From positions 558,001 through 622,000 of the forward strand of contig CAWFIT010000001.1 of the NCBI GenBank assembly GCA_963815965.1: a stretch of DNA of 64,000 bases. Direction: 5' to 3'. Numbering within the stretch: the stretch's first letter is position 1; the number at the start of each line of letters is the position of its first letter. A program made the position numbers and the translations under genes. The notes beneath the pieces were generated by a model that saw only the letters and a program-made list of their open reading frames with translations, did no database searches and was not told the DNA's origin. The DNA comes from DASVFB01 sp963815965 (GTDB lineage: Bacteria; Actinomycetota; Thermoleophilia; Gaiellales; Gaiellaceae). Positions 1-8,891 of this stretch are shown here, piece by piece.

Positions 1-488
1 CAGCCCTCGATGTCGCGCAGGGAGATGACCGCCCGCTGGGTCGGCGGGAGCGCGTCGATCGCCCGCTCGATCACTTCGCGCGTCTCCCCTGCCAGCAGCC
101 GCTCTTCGGGAAAGCCTGCCGGCGGCGCGGCCCAGTGCCCCGGCCACGCGTGGCCGTCGCCGTGGAAGCGGTCGGCTTCAACGGCCGGCTCGTCCGGCTC
201 CAGCGAGGAGAAGGGAAGCGATCGGCCCTCGCGGATGCCCCGCGTTTTCGCCCGGTTCGTGAGGATGCGAAAGATCCACGTCTTCAGCGAGGAGCGCCCC
301 TCGAAGCGATCGATCCCTTCCAGGACGGCGAGCCAGGTCTCCTGTGCGACCTCCTCGGCGACCGCCTGGGACGACACGTACATCCGCGCAACGCGCACGA
401 GCATCGCGTGGTACATCTCGATCAGCGCGCGGAATGCGGATTCGTCGCCCGAGCGAAGCCGCGCGACGAGTGACGCCTCGTTCTCCAC
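1..488 (-). CDS. ECF-type RNA polymerase sigma factor, 3' end outside the window
   Basis: An alternative sigma factor that would direct RNA polymerase to a small regulon. Reading leftwards from a GTG at 488 gives a region 2 stretch (FRALIEMYHAMLVRVARMY, then AVAEEVAQETWLAVLEGI and FEGRSSLKTWIFRIL) and an acidic, proline-containing linker. The start of region 4 follows (PTQRAVISLRDIEG) before the window edge cuts it, with about 162 residues visible. No anti-sigma gene can be seen because the downstream side lies outside the window. It diverges from the oxidoreductase at 532 with 43 bp between starts, so both promoters must lie there. Family assignment is firm; the signal it answers to is unknown. 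Confidence 0.85.
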   Translation of the reverse strand, partial: MENEASLVARLRSGDESAFRALIEMYHAMLVRVARMYVSSQAVAEEVAQETWLAVLEGIDRFEGRSSLKTWIFRILTNRAKTRGIREGRSLPFSSLEPDEPAVEADRFHGDGHAWPGHWAAPPAGFPEERLLAGETREVIERAIDALPPTQRAVISLRDIEG

Positions 489-531
489 GGCGCGAGCGTA
501 ACGGAGCCGCTCCTTTTGAGACGATCCGCCC

Positions 532-1890
532 ATGGCTGACAAATTCGATCTCATCGTCATAGGCGCCGGCTCGGCGGCGCGCGACGCCGCCGCCAAAGCG
601 TCGCGTGAGTACGGAGCACGGGTCGCCCTCATCGAGCGGACACGCTGGGGCGGCAGTTGTCCGAACGTCGCGTGCCGCCCCACGAAGGCTTATCTCGTCG
701 CCGCAGAGCTCGCGTACTCCGTCAACGAGTTGAGCGAGTGGATGGGCATCGACTGCGGGCCTGCCCGTGTCGACCTCGCCCGCGTGCGTGCGTGGAAGGA
801 CTCGATCCGCCGCGCGCAGGAGAGCTGGATCCAGGTGCTCACGGAGGCGGGCTACGAGCTCGTCGCCGGCGAAGCGACGTTCGTCGCCGCGCACACGCTT
901 CGGGTCGGCGACCGCGAGCTCACTGCCGACCGCATCCTCATCGCCGCCGGCTCGCGCACAGCGGTGCCGCGCGTTCCTGGCATCGACGAGGTCGATTGGA
1001 TCGACCACGTCACCGCGCTCGAGCTCGAGGAGATACCCGAGTCGCTGCTCGTCGTCGGCGGCGGCCCGGTCGGCCTCGAGTTCGCACAGATCTTCGCCCG
1101 CTTCGGTTCGCGCGTGACGATCGTGAACCGCGACTCGCAGATCGCGGCGCGCTCCGATGCCGAGGCAGCGAACGAGCTGCAGGCCGCATTCGAGGCCGAG
1201 GGCATCGAGATCGTGCTCGATTCGGCCGTCGAGTCTTTCGCCGGCGAGGGCGACACGACGGTCGCGACGCTCAACGGCGGCCGAGAGGTGCGCGTCGCTC
1301 GCGTTTTGCTCGCCTCCGGGCGGGTGCCGAACACGGAGGAGCTCGCGCCGGAGCGCGCGGGCGTCGAGACCGATCGCGGATACATCGTCGTCGACGACCG
1401 GCAGCGCACGACCGTCGAGGGAATCTGGGCCGCGGGCGACGTCGCCATCGGCCCGCAGTTCACGCCTGCGGCTCAGTACCAGGCCCGGATCGCGGTCGAG
1501 GACATGTTCGGAGGTGGCGGACGGCACGCGGACTACTCGGTCATGCCGACTGCAATCTTCACCGATCCGGAGCTCGGGTCCGTCGGGCGGACGGAACGTG
1601 AGGCGCGCGCCGCGGGCCACGACGTCGACGCGGTGAAGCATCCGCTGCCAAACCTGACACGCGCGCAGTACACGCGCATGAAGCACGGGCTGTTCAAAAT
1701 CGTCTTCGACACCAGCACGCGAAAAGTGCTCGGCGTGCACGTCGTCTCACGCGGCGCGAGCGACATTGTCGGCGGACTCGCGCCGGCGCTGCAACTCGGC
1801 GTCACCGTCGACGATCTCGCGTACATGCACCACGTCTACCCGAGCTACTCGGAGGGCTTGAAGGCGGCAGCCGAGAAGGCGCTCGCGTAA
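532..1890 (+). CDS. FAD-dependent pyridine nucleotide-disulfide oxidoreductase (dihydrolipoamide dehydrogenase / mercuric reductase family)
   Basis: A 452-residue flavoprotein disulfide reductase. An N-terminal FAD site (LIVIGAGSAARDAA) is followed by a redox-active cysteine pair C43-x4-C48 (GGSCPNVACRPTK). The NAD(P)H Rossmann site (LVVGGGPVGLEFA) and second FAD motif (GIWAAGDVA) come next, and the interface domain ends in the His/Glu base signature HHVYPSYSEG. The residues around the second cysteine (ACRPTK rather than GCIPSK) place it away from classical Lpd. No dehydrogenase-complex genes are adjacent, so the disulfide substrate is unknown. It could be a mercuric-reductase-like, thiol or quinone reductase. 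The next gene starts 13 nt downstream, so the two may be co-transcribed. Confidence 0.85.
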   Translation: MADKFDLIVIGAGSAARDAAAKASREYGARVALIERTRWGGSCPNVACRPTKAYLVAAELAYSVNELSEWMGIDCGPARVDLARVRAWKDSIRRAQESWIQVLTEAGYELVAGEATFVAAHTLRVGDRELTADRILIAAGSRTAVPRVPGIDEVDWIDHVTALELEEIPESLLVVGGGPVGLEFAQIFARFGSRVTIVNRDSQIAARSDAEAANELQAAFEAEGIEIVLDSAVESFAGEGDTTVATLNGGREVRVARVLLASGRVPNTEELAPERAGVETDRGYIVVDDRQRTTVEGIWAAGDVAIGPQFTPAAQYQARIAVEDMFGGGGRHADYSVMPTAIFTDPELGSVGRTEREARAAGHDVDAVKHPLPNLTRAQYTRMKHGLFKIVFDTSTRKVLGVHVVSRGASDIVGGLAPALQLGVTVDDLAYMHHVYPSYSEGLKAAAEKALA

Positions 1891-1902
1891 TCTCACGCGC
1901 TG

Positions 1903-2631
1903 ATGTGCTTCGACACCGACTCGCTGCCGCCGATCCCGGTCCTCTCCGGCGGCGCACTCACGCACGAGGACCTCGAGCTCGAAGCGCGGGACGGGAACCG
2001 CCTCGCAGCGTTTGCGGCGCTTCCAGACGAGCCATCCGACACCGGCGTCGTCATTCTCCCCGACGTCCGCGGCCTCTACCGGTTCTACGAGGAGCTCGCG
2101 CTTCGCTTCGCCGAGCGCGGCTATCCCGCTATTGCGATCGACTACTTCGGCCGCACGGCGGGGACCGAGAAGCGCGGCGACGAGTTCGAATACAGGCCGC
2201 ACGTCGAGCAGACGACGCCCGAAGGAGTGCAGGCCGACACGCACGCAGCGGTCGAATGGCTGCTCGCGCGGGGTTGCACGAAGGTCTTCACTGTGGGCTT
2301 CTGCTTCGGCGGACGCAACTCGTGGCTCGCGACCGCAGCCGGCCACGGCCTCGCCGGCGCGGTCGGCTTCTACGGCCGCCCCCCGCTCGACAGGGCAGCG
2401 GAGATGAAAGAGCCGATCCTCGCCCTACAAGCGGGCGCGGATCAAAACATCACCGCCGAGGACAACGCAGCCTTCGACAATGCCCTGACCGAAGCCGGAG
2501 TTGAGCACGAAGTAGTGACGTACGAAGGCGCCCCGCACAGCTTCTTCGACCGGAAGCAAGAAAACTTCGCCGAAGCGTCAGCCGACGCCTGGCAAAAGAC
2601 ACTCGACTTCATAGAGCATTACCGAAGCTGA
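1903..2631 (+). CDS. dienelactone hydrolase family protein
   Basis: A 242-residue alpha/beta hydrolase of the dienelactone hydrolase family, probably cytoplasmic. The likely triad is Cys134 in the nucleophile elbow GFCFGGR, Asp180 (QAGADQN) and His212 (GAPHSFFDR); cysteine as nucleophile is typical of this family. The N-terminus MCFDTDSLPP matches a recurrent actinobacterial subgroup. It starts 13 nt after the upstream oxidoreductase and is followed by strong hairpins. No other aromatic-degradation genes are nearby, so chlorocatechol chemistry is not implied; a general carboxyl-ester hydrolase role is as likely. Confidence 0.85.
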   Translation: MCFDTDSLPPIPVLSGGALTHEDLELEARDGNRLAAFAALPDEPSDTGVVILPDVRGLYRFYEELALRFAERGYPAIAIDYFGRTAGTEKRGDEFEYRPHVEQTTPEGVQADTHAAVEWLLARGCTKVFTVGFCFGGRNSWLATAAGHGLAGAVGFYGRPPLDRAAEMKEPILALQAGADQNITAEDNAAFDNALTEAGVEHEVVTYEGAPHSFFDRKQENFAEASADAWQKTLDFIEHYRS

Positions 2632-2747
2632 CGTCCCACCGGCAGCGCGGCTTGGCCGCGCTGCTCACACACAGGCCGCCGAAGCGCAAACCCCCTCAAC
2701 AGGCACCAAAGCGCACGCGCGCGAAGCGCGCATGCCGCGGTCTTAAC

Positions 2748-2774
2748 GGGTGGAAGTCCGCAGGACTTCCACCC
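2748..2774. terminator. perfect 12-bp inverted repeat, hairpin
   Basis: GGGTGGAAGTCC at 2748-2759 is exactly complementary to 2763-2774, with a 3-nt loop. It lies in the 275-bp gap between two convergent genes and is followed by a second, longer hairpin. No T-tract follows directly, so it may act together with the next hairpin as a bidirectional terminator. Confidence 0.5.
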
Positions 2775-2782
2775 GAAGTAGT

Positions 2783-2822
2783 AGAAGCGAGGGCCCGGGC
2801 AGGCAGTCGGGCCCTCGCTTCT
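2783..2822. terminator. perfect 15-bp inverted repeat, probable bidirectional terminator
   Basis: AGAAGCGAGGGCCCG at 2783-2797 pairs exactly with 2808-2822 around a 10-nt loop, and a pyrimidine-rich run follows on the plus strand. Its position between the convergent dienelactone hydrolase and HtrA genes suits a shared transcription terminator. Confidence 0.65.
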
Positions 2823-2906
2823 TCGCTTCCTTAGCCGTGCTGGCTACGGCCTAGGAAGCACCTGGCCCCCAGGGGTGGGGCCGTCGTTGGACGACAGCGG
2901 GTCGCA

Positions 2907-4115
2907 TCAGGGAGAGGAGCGCTGCCGCCCAAGCTTCACCTCAATCGTTTGCCTCGTATTCCCCCGGTAGACGACGAGCTCGATCGTGTCTCCGGGCTTG
3001 TGATTTGCGATCACGTCACTGAGCTTGTTGACCGTCGGCGTCGCAACGCCGTCCGCCTGGACGATGATGTCGCCGCCGAGCGGCCAGCTTTCACCGGCGA
3101 CGACGACCTGGTTGGTGGCTCCCTTGAGGCCCGCGTGCGCAGCCGCAGTCCCCGCCTCAACGTGAGCCACCAACAGGCCGTGCTTGGCGGGCAGGTGGAA
3201 GAGCTGCGCGATGCTCGGCGTCAAGCCCTGTGCCCGGATCCCTAGGAACGCGTGCTCTGCATGTCCGCTCTCGATGATCTGCGTGACGACGGTGCGCACG
3301 GCGTTGCTCGGAACGGCGAAGCCGATGCCGAGGTTGCCCTGCTGACCGGTGTTGCCGGTCGAAATCTGCGAGTTCACGCCGATCACCTCGCCGCGCGCGT
3401 CGAGCAGCGGCCCGCCGGAGTTGCCGTGGTTCAGCGCGGCGTCGGTCTGGATCGCATGCTGGATCGGGAAGTCGTTCGGCGCGGTCAGCGGCCGGTCGAT
3501 CGCGCTGACGATCCCGGCGGTCACCGAGCGCGTGTAGCCGAAGGGATTGCCGATCGCGACGACGGAGTCGCCTACCTGCGCGTCGTCCGAGTTGCCCCAG
3601 ACGAGCGGCGTCAGCGCGCGCGAGTGTGTCGAGACCTGCAGCACGGCGATGTCGGTCGAAGGATCGGAGCCGACGATGTGCGCCTTAACGTTATCCCCGT
3701 TCGAGAAGCTCACGTTGACTGTCTTCGCTCCTTCGATCACGTGGTAGTTCGTCACGATGTGGCCGGCTTTGTCGACCACGAAGCCGGAGCCGAGCGACTG
3801 CTGCTCCTGGGTCGGTGGTGCAAACGCATTCCCGAAGAGCGGATCCTGCGGAGCCTGAACGACGCTCGTCGACGTGATCTGAACGACGCCGGAAGACCAG
3901 CGGCGATAGATGTCGTTGATCGAGAGCGCCTTCCCCGTTGCGAACCTGACGGGCGCGTTCGACGTCGGCGTGATGATCTGCTTGACGGTCGTTTGCGTCC
4001 CGAGTTGGCCGAGGGCGCTTGCGCCGCCCAGCGCCGCCGCTCCGCCGATGAACGCGGCCGCGACAACTGCCAGCGATGCGCCGATTGGGCTCTTGACCCG
4101 AGTGCCGGAATCCAC
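2907..4115 (-). CDS. HtrA/DegP-like trypsin-type serine protease with PDZ domain
   Basis: An envelope quality-control protease. A short cytoplasmic tail and one membrane segment (ASLAVVAAAFIGGAAALGG) are followed by an S1C protease domain with the full triad: His in TNYHVIEGA, Asp in PSTDIAVLQV, Ser in GNSGGPLLDARG. A C-terminal PDZ domain (AFLGIRAQGLTP onward) ends the protein. I chose the GTG at 4115, which is preceded by AAAGG. An in-frame TTG at 4169 would add 18 residues but would leave only 7 bp to the divergent gene at 4177. The protein would be anchored in the membrane with the protease outside. Substrates are unknown. Confidence 0.88.
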   Translation of the reverse strand: MDSGTRVKSPIGASLAVVAAAFIGGAAALGGASALGQLGTQTTVKQIITPTSNAPVRFATGKALSINDIYRRWSSGVVQITSTSVVQAPQDPLFGNAFAPPTQEQQSLGSGFVVDKAGHIVTNYHVIEGAKTVNVSFSNGDNVKAHIVGSDPSTDIAVLQVSTHSRALTPLVWGNSDDAQVGDSVVAIGNPFGYTRSVTAGIVSAIDRPLTAPNDFPIQHAIQTDAALNHGNSGGPLLDARGEVIGVNSQISTGNTGQQGNLGIGFAVPSNAVRTVVTQIIESGHAEHAFLGIRAQGLTPSIAQLFHLPAKHGLLVAHVEAGTAAAHAGLKGATNQVVVAGESWPLGGDIIVQADGVATPTVNKLSDVIANHKPGDTIELVVYRGNTRQTIEVKLGRQRSSP

Positions 4116-4176
4116 GGAACCTTTGTATCCGGCAGTGTGTGAAAGCCTGGTTGGCCGTGTGTTAAGCAATGTTCAC

Positions 4177-5286
4177 ATGCGTGAGCTTTTTCTGCTCGAT
4201 CCCGAAATCGTCTTCCTGAACCACGGGTCTTTCGGCGCTTGCCCGCGGCCCGTCTTCGCGGAGTACCAGCGTTTTCAGCTCGAGCTCGAGCGCGAGCCGG
4301 TCGAGTTTCTCGGCCTCAAGCGCCGCTTTCCGGAGCTGATCGGGGTCGCGCGCGAGCGGCTGGCCGCGTACGTCGGCGCGTCGGCATCAGACCTCGTGCT
4401 CGTACCGAACGCAACGACGGCCGTCAACGCGGTGGCGCGCTCGCTCGACCTGCAGCCCGGAGACGAGATCGTCGCGACGACGCACGAGTACGGCGGCAAC
4501 GACCTGCTCTGGCGGTACATGTGCGAGCGTCGCGGTGCGCGTTACGTGGAGGTCGACACGACACCGGCCAGCGCTGTGGACGACCTGCTCGGCGCCGTCA
4601 CGCCGCGAACGCGTGCGCTGTTCTTCAGTCACATCTCGTCTCCGACGGCTCTCCGCTTTCCCGCCGAGGAGCTGTGCGCGAAGGCCCGCGAGGCCGGCGT
4701 GCTCTCGATCGTCGACGGCGCGCACACGCCCGGGCAGATCGGGCTCGACCTGGCGTCGCTCGGTGCGGACTTCTACGCCGGCAACTGCCACAAGTGGCTC
4801 TGCTCGCCGAAAGGTGCCGGCTTTCTCCACGTCCGCGCCGAAGCCCAGCCCCTGCTCGAGCCGCGCACGGTGAGCTGGGACTGGGCCGCCGACGAGTGGG
4901 CCGTCCGCCACCGCTGGGCCGGCACGAGCGATCCCTCGGCGCATCTCGCGGTGCCGGCGGCGATCGACTTCCAGGCCGAGCACGACTGGGATGCGGTGCG
5001 CGCGCGATGCCACGGGCTTGCCGCGCGCGCCGCGGGCGAGCTCGCCGACAGGTTCGGGATGGAGCCTTTCGCCGCAAGCGACGACGAGTTCGTGCAGATG
5101 GTCTCGCTGAGGCTGCCGCCCGTCGACGCAGAGGAGCTCGGCAGGCGGCTCTTCCACGAGCGGCGGATCGAGGTGATCGCGCGAGACTGGCGCGACGAGC
5201 CGACGCTGCGCATCTCGTTCCAGGGCTACAACGACGAGAACGATCTCGACCTGCTGGTCGAGGCGCTGAGCGACCTGCTCTACTGA
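4177..5286 (+). CDS. class V aminotransferase-fold PLP enzyme (isopenicillin N epimerase-like)
   Basis: A 369-residue fold-type I PLP enzyme. The N-terminus FLNHGSFGACPRPV is typical of the isopenicillin N epimerase / cysteine desulfurase-like branch. Asp180 in IVDGAHTPGQ should contact the PLP ring nitrogen, and Lys206 in GNCHKWLCSPKG should form the Schiff base. The start is the ATG at 4177; the frame stays open further upstream but overlaps htrA antisense. The next gene begins 5 nt after the stop, so it is probably co-transcribed with the formyltransferase. The substrate cannot be read from the sequence; epimerase, desulfurase or lyase activity are all possible. Confidence 0.82.
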   Translation: MRELFLLDPEIVFLNHGSFGACPRPVFAEYQRFQLELEREPVEFLGLKRRFPELIGVARERLAAYVGASASDLVLVPNATTAVNAVARSLDLQPGDEIVATTHEYGGNDLLWRYMCERRGARYVEVDTTPASAVDDLLGAVTPRTRALFFSHISSPTALRFPAEELCAKAREAGVLSIVDGAHTPGQIGLDLASLGADFYAGNCHKWLCSPKGAGFLHVRAEAQPLLEPRTVSWDWAADEWAVRHRWAGTSDPSAHLAVPAAIDFQAEHDWDAVRARCHGLAARAAGELADRFGMEPFAASDDEFVQMVSLRLPPVDAEELGRRLFHERRIEVIARDWRDEPTLRISFQGYNDENDLDLLVEALSDLLY

Positions 5287-5291
5287 CGCAC

Positions 5292-6152
5292 GTGCGGGTC
5301 GTGATTATCTCGATGGCTGCGAGGGCCGTCGAGGGCTACCTGCAGCTGCTCGAAGCGCTCGGACACGAGACCGTCGGAGTCCTGACACTGCGAAACAGCC
5401 GACGACCGCAAATGGTTCCTGACACGATCGCCGCAACACCCACCGGAATCGACGCGGTTGTCGTCGGCTCGAAGGACCGGATGGTTCCACTCCTCCGCTC
5501 GTACGAGCCCGACCTGGCGGTGTGCTCGGGCTTCTCCTGGAAGCTCGACGCTGAAGCGCTCGCCGTCCCCCGACTCGGAATCGTCAACGGCCATCCGTCG
5601 CTCCTGCCGCAGTGGCGCGGCCCGAACCCGTTCGGCTGGACCCTGCGCAGCGGCGCGAGCGAAGTCGGCTTCACGTTCCACCTGATGGACGAGGGCCTCG
5701 ACACAGGCCCGATCCTCGCGCAGGCCACGGCGCCGCTCGGCGATGACGCCTCGATGGAAGCGCTGTTCGATCGCCTGCCCGCGCTCGTCGCGGATCTACT
5801 GCCGAAGGCGCTCGCGCGGGTCGAGGCCGGCGACCGAGGCGACGCGCAGTCGGAGGAGGGCGCCAGTTACGCGGGCTTGTACGAGGACGAGTACGCCGAG
5901 ATCGACTGGACGCAACCGGCGCGTGCGGTGCACACGCAGGTGCGCTGCTGGTTCCTGCCGACCGTGTCGGGCATCGTGGGGCCTCTGACGACACTCGACG
6001 GCGAGCGCGTGCGCGTTCTCGAGAGCGAGCTCGCCGACGCGGAACCGTCGGCCGAACCGGGAACGATCGTCGAGCGCGGCGTCGACGGAAGTCTGATCGT
6101 TGCTTGCGGAAGCGGTGCGATCCGCGTCCTCCGCACAGAACCAGCCTCGTAA
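5292..6152 (+). CDS. formyltransferase family protein, methionyl-tRNA formyltransferase-like
   Basis: A 286-residue protein with the N10-formyl-tetrahydrofolate formyltransferase fold. The catalytic Asn-His-Asp set is visible: N99 and H101 in IVNGHPSLLPQWRGPNP and D137 in LMDEGLDTGPIL. The residues from about 200 (IDWTQPARAVHTQVRCW) resemble the Fmt C-terminal domain. It starts with GTG 5 nt after the aminotransferase-fold gene. It could be the initiator tRNA formyltransferase or a paralogue that formylates a sugar or amine. The lack of a def or rsm neighbour, and the PLP enzyme beside it, leave the substrate open. Confidence 0.75.
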   Translation: MRVVIISMAARAVEGYLQLLEALGHETVGVLTLRNSRRPQMVPDTIAATPTGIDAVVVGSKDRMVPLLRSYEPDLAVCSGFSWKLDAEALAVPRLGIVNGHPSLLPQWRGPNPFGWTLRSGASEVGFTFHLMDEGLDTGPILAQATAPLGDDASMEALFDRLPALVADLLPKALARVEAGDRGDAQSEEGASYAGLYEDEYAEIDWTQPARAVHTQVRCWFLPTVSGIVGPLTTLDGERVRVLESELADAEPSAEPGTIVERGVDGSLIVACGSGAIRVLRTEPAS

Positions 6153-6166
6153 GTAGCATCAATTTC

Positions 6167-8852
6167 GTGCTGAAAGTCGGAGATCGGTCGTACGAGATCT
6201 ACCGGATCGAGGCGATCGACGGCGTCGAGCGTCTCCCTTACACACTGCGCATCCTGCTCGAGAACGTCCTGCGTACGGCCGGCGACACGGACGTCGACGC
6301 GGTCGCGAAGTGGGTCGCGACGGACGAGCCACACCTCGAGATCAACTTCTCGCCCGGTCGCGCAATCCACCAGGACTTCACCGGCGTTCCCGCGATCGTC
6401 GACCTCGCGGCGATGCGGAACGCGATGGCCGACATGGCGGACGACGCCGCGAAGATCAACCCGCTGATCCCCGCGGAGCTCGTCATCGACCACTCGGTGC
6501 AGGTCGACGAGTTCGCGTCGCGCTTCGCGTTCTCGCGCAACGTCGAGCTCGAGTTCGAGCGCAACCGTGAGCGCTACGCGTTCCTGCGCTGGGGACAGGG
6601 CGCGTTCAGCGACCTGAAAGTCGTGCCTCCGGGAACGGGGATCGTGCACCAGGTCAACCTCGAGTACCTCGGCCGCGTCGTCGAGGAGCGAAACGGCATC
6701 GCGTTTCCCGACACGCTCGTCGGCACCGACTCGCACACGACGATGATCAACGGCCTCGGCGTGCTCGGCTGGGGCGTCGGCGGGATCGAGGCCGAGGCGG
6801 CGATGCTCGGCGAGCCGCTGTCGATGCTCGTCCCGCAGGTCGTCGGCTTCAAGCTGAGCGGGAGCCTGCCCGAGGGCTCGACGGCGACCGATCTCGTCCT
6901 CACGGTCACCGAGCTGCTGCGCAAGACCGGCGTCGTCGGCAAGTTCGTCGAGTATTTCGGCGAAGGGCTTGCGTCGCTCCCGGTCGCCGACCGCGCGACG
7001 ATCGGCAACATGTCGCCCGAGTACGGCGCGACATGCGGCTTCTTCCCGGTGGACGACCAGACGCTCGTTTACCTGAAGCTGACGGGGCGGAGCGACGAGA
7101 GGATCGCGCTCGTCGAGGCGTACTGCAAGGAGAACCTTCTCTGGCACGACCCGGCCGTGCATCCGACGTACTCGCAGGTCGTGGAGCTCGACCTCGCGTC
7201 GGTCGAGCCGAGCATCGCGGGGCCGCGCCGGCCGCAAGACCGCGTCCCGCTCGCGCGCGCAAAGGAATGCTTCATCGATGCGCTGGGGACGTTCGGCGTC
7301 GCCTATCCCAACTCGAGCTACGACAAGGAGGTCGCGGACTCGTTCCCCGCCAGCGATCCTCCGACCTTCGACTCCACGTCACGAGCAGGATCCCGTCCGT
7401 GACCGCCGTCGCCGAGCACGAGCCGCGAACGATTGCCGTCGGCGACTACGAGCTGACCGACGGCAGCGTTGTGATCGCGGCGATCACGTCGTGCACGAAC
7501 ACGTCGAACCCGCAGGTGATGGTCGGCGCCGGACTGCTGGCGAAGAAGGCCGTCGAGCTCGGTCTCAAGCGCAAGCCGTGGGTGAAGTCGTCGCTCGCGC
7601 CTGGCTCCAAGGTCGTGACCGAGTACTACGCGAAGGCTGGGCTCGACCGCTACCTCGACGAGCTCGGCTTCAACACCGTCGGCTACGGCTGCACGACGTG
7701 CATCGGAAACTCGGGGCCGCTGCCGGAAGAGATCTCGCAGGCCGTCGACGAGGGCGATCTCGTCGTCTGCTCCGTCCTCTCGGGGAACCGCAACTTCGAG
7801 GCGCGGATCCATCCCGAGGTGAAGGCGAACTACCTCGCGTCCCCGCCGCTCGTAGTCGCGTACGCGCTCGCGGGGCGGATGGACATCGACCTCCTCAACG
7901 AGCCGCTCGGCAGCCGACGAGGACGGTAACGACGTCTTCCTGCACGACCTCTGGCCGACGTCGCAGGAGATCAACACGGTGATCGCCTCTTCGGTGCAGA
8001 ACGAGATGTTCACGCGCACGTACGCGGACGTCTTCACGGGCGACGAGACGTGGCGGACTCTTCCGGTGCCCGAGGGCGAGCTGTTCGCGTGGGATCCGCA
8101 ATCGACGTACGTTCGCCGGCCGCCGTACTTCGACGACATGCCGCGCGAACCGCAGCCGGTCGAGGACATCCACGGCGCGCGCTGCCTCGTCCTCCTCGGC
8201 GACTCGGTGACGACCGACCACGTGTCGCCCGCAGGCGCGATCCGCCCGGATTCGCCCGCGGGCAAGTACCTGGTCGAGCACGGCGTCGAGCGCAAGGACT
8301 TCAACTCGTACGGCTCGCGGCGCGGCAATCACGAGGTGATGGTGCGCGGGACGTTCGCGAACGTGCGGTTGCGCAACCTGCTCGTCTCCGGGATCCGAGG
8401 GGACGTGGACGGTGCACGTGCCGAGCGGCGAGGAGATGGCGATCTTCGACGCGTCGCAGCGCTACCTCGCGGAGGGAACGCCGCTGATCGTGATCGCCGG
8501 GAAGGAGTACGGCACAGGCTCGTCGCGCGACTGGGCGGCGAAGGGCCCGAAGCTGCTCGGCGTGAAGGCGGCGATCGCGGAGTCGTACGAGCGCATCCAC
8601 CGCTCGAACCTGCTGATGATGGGCATCCTGCCGCTGCAGTTCATGGACGGCGAGAGCGCGGAGACGCTCGGCCTCAGCGGCCATGAGGAGTTCGCCGTCA
8701 CCGGCGTCGACAACGCCGACGCGCGCGAGGTGACGGTGCGTGCCGACGAGAAGGAGTTCACGGCGCGCCTCCGCCTCGACACGCCGCGCGAGCGCGAGTA
8801 CCTGCGGCACGGCGGCATCCTGCCGTTCGTGCTCAGGCGGCTGCTCGCCTAG
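6167..8852 (+). CDS. acnA: aconitate hydratase, reading frame broken by three single-base indels
   Basis: This TCA-cycle [4Fe-4S] enzyme interconverts citrate and isocitrate. The four frame segments together give about 895 residues, the normal AcnA size. They include DTLVGTDSHTTMINGLGVLG, the cluster cysteines in AAITSCTNTSNP and YGCTTCIGNSG, the swivel domain GDSVTTDHVSPAG and YGTGSSRDWAAKG. Breaks lie near 7401 (one G missing in CCGTGACC), 7911-7913 (one extra base before CCGACGAGGACGG) and 8387 (an extra T in GTCTCCGGG). One-base edits restore conserved sequence at each site, so error in the sequence is likelier than a dead gene. The start is the GTG at 6167, 14 nt after the formyltransferase stop. 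Confidence 0.88.
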
Positions 8853-8891
8853 TTCGGGACCAGGTTCCCGGGCGCCGGAGATAATCACGTC

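Noticed and set aside
178..1740. Long open frame antisense to the disulfide oxidoreductase and continuing over the sigma factor
   Set aside because: It is Arg/Asp-rich with no domain. The plus-strand gene has clear FAD and cysteine motifs, and the sigma factor reads in another frame.
2652..2834. 60-codon open frame between the dienelactone hydrolase and HtrA genes
   Set aside because: It runs through two perfect hairpins and has no ribosome site; better explained as terminator sequence.
7380..7420. Programmed frameshifting in aconitase
   Set aside because: No slippery heptamer or pseudoknot stands out, and three shifts of different sign in one gene, plus shifts in other genes, fit sequence error better.
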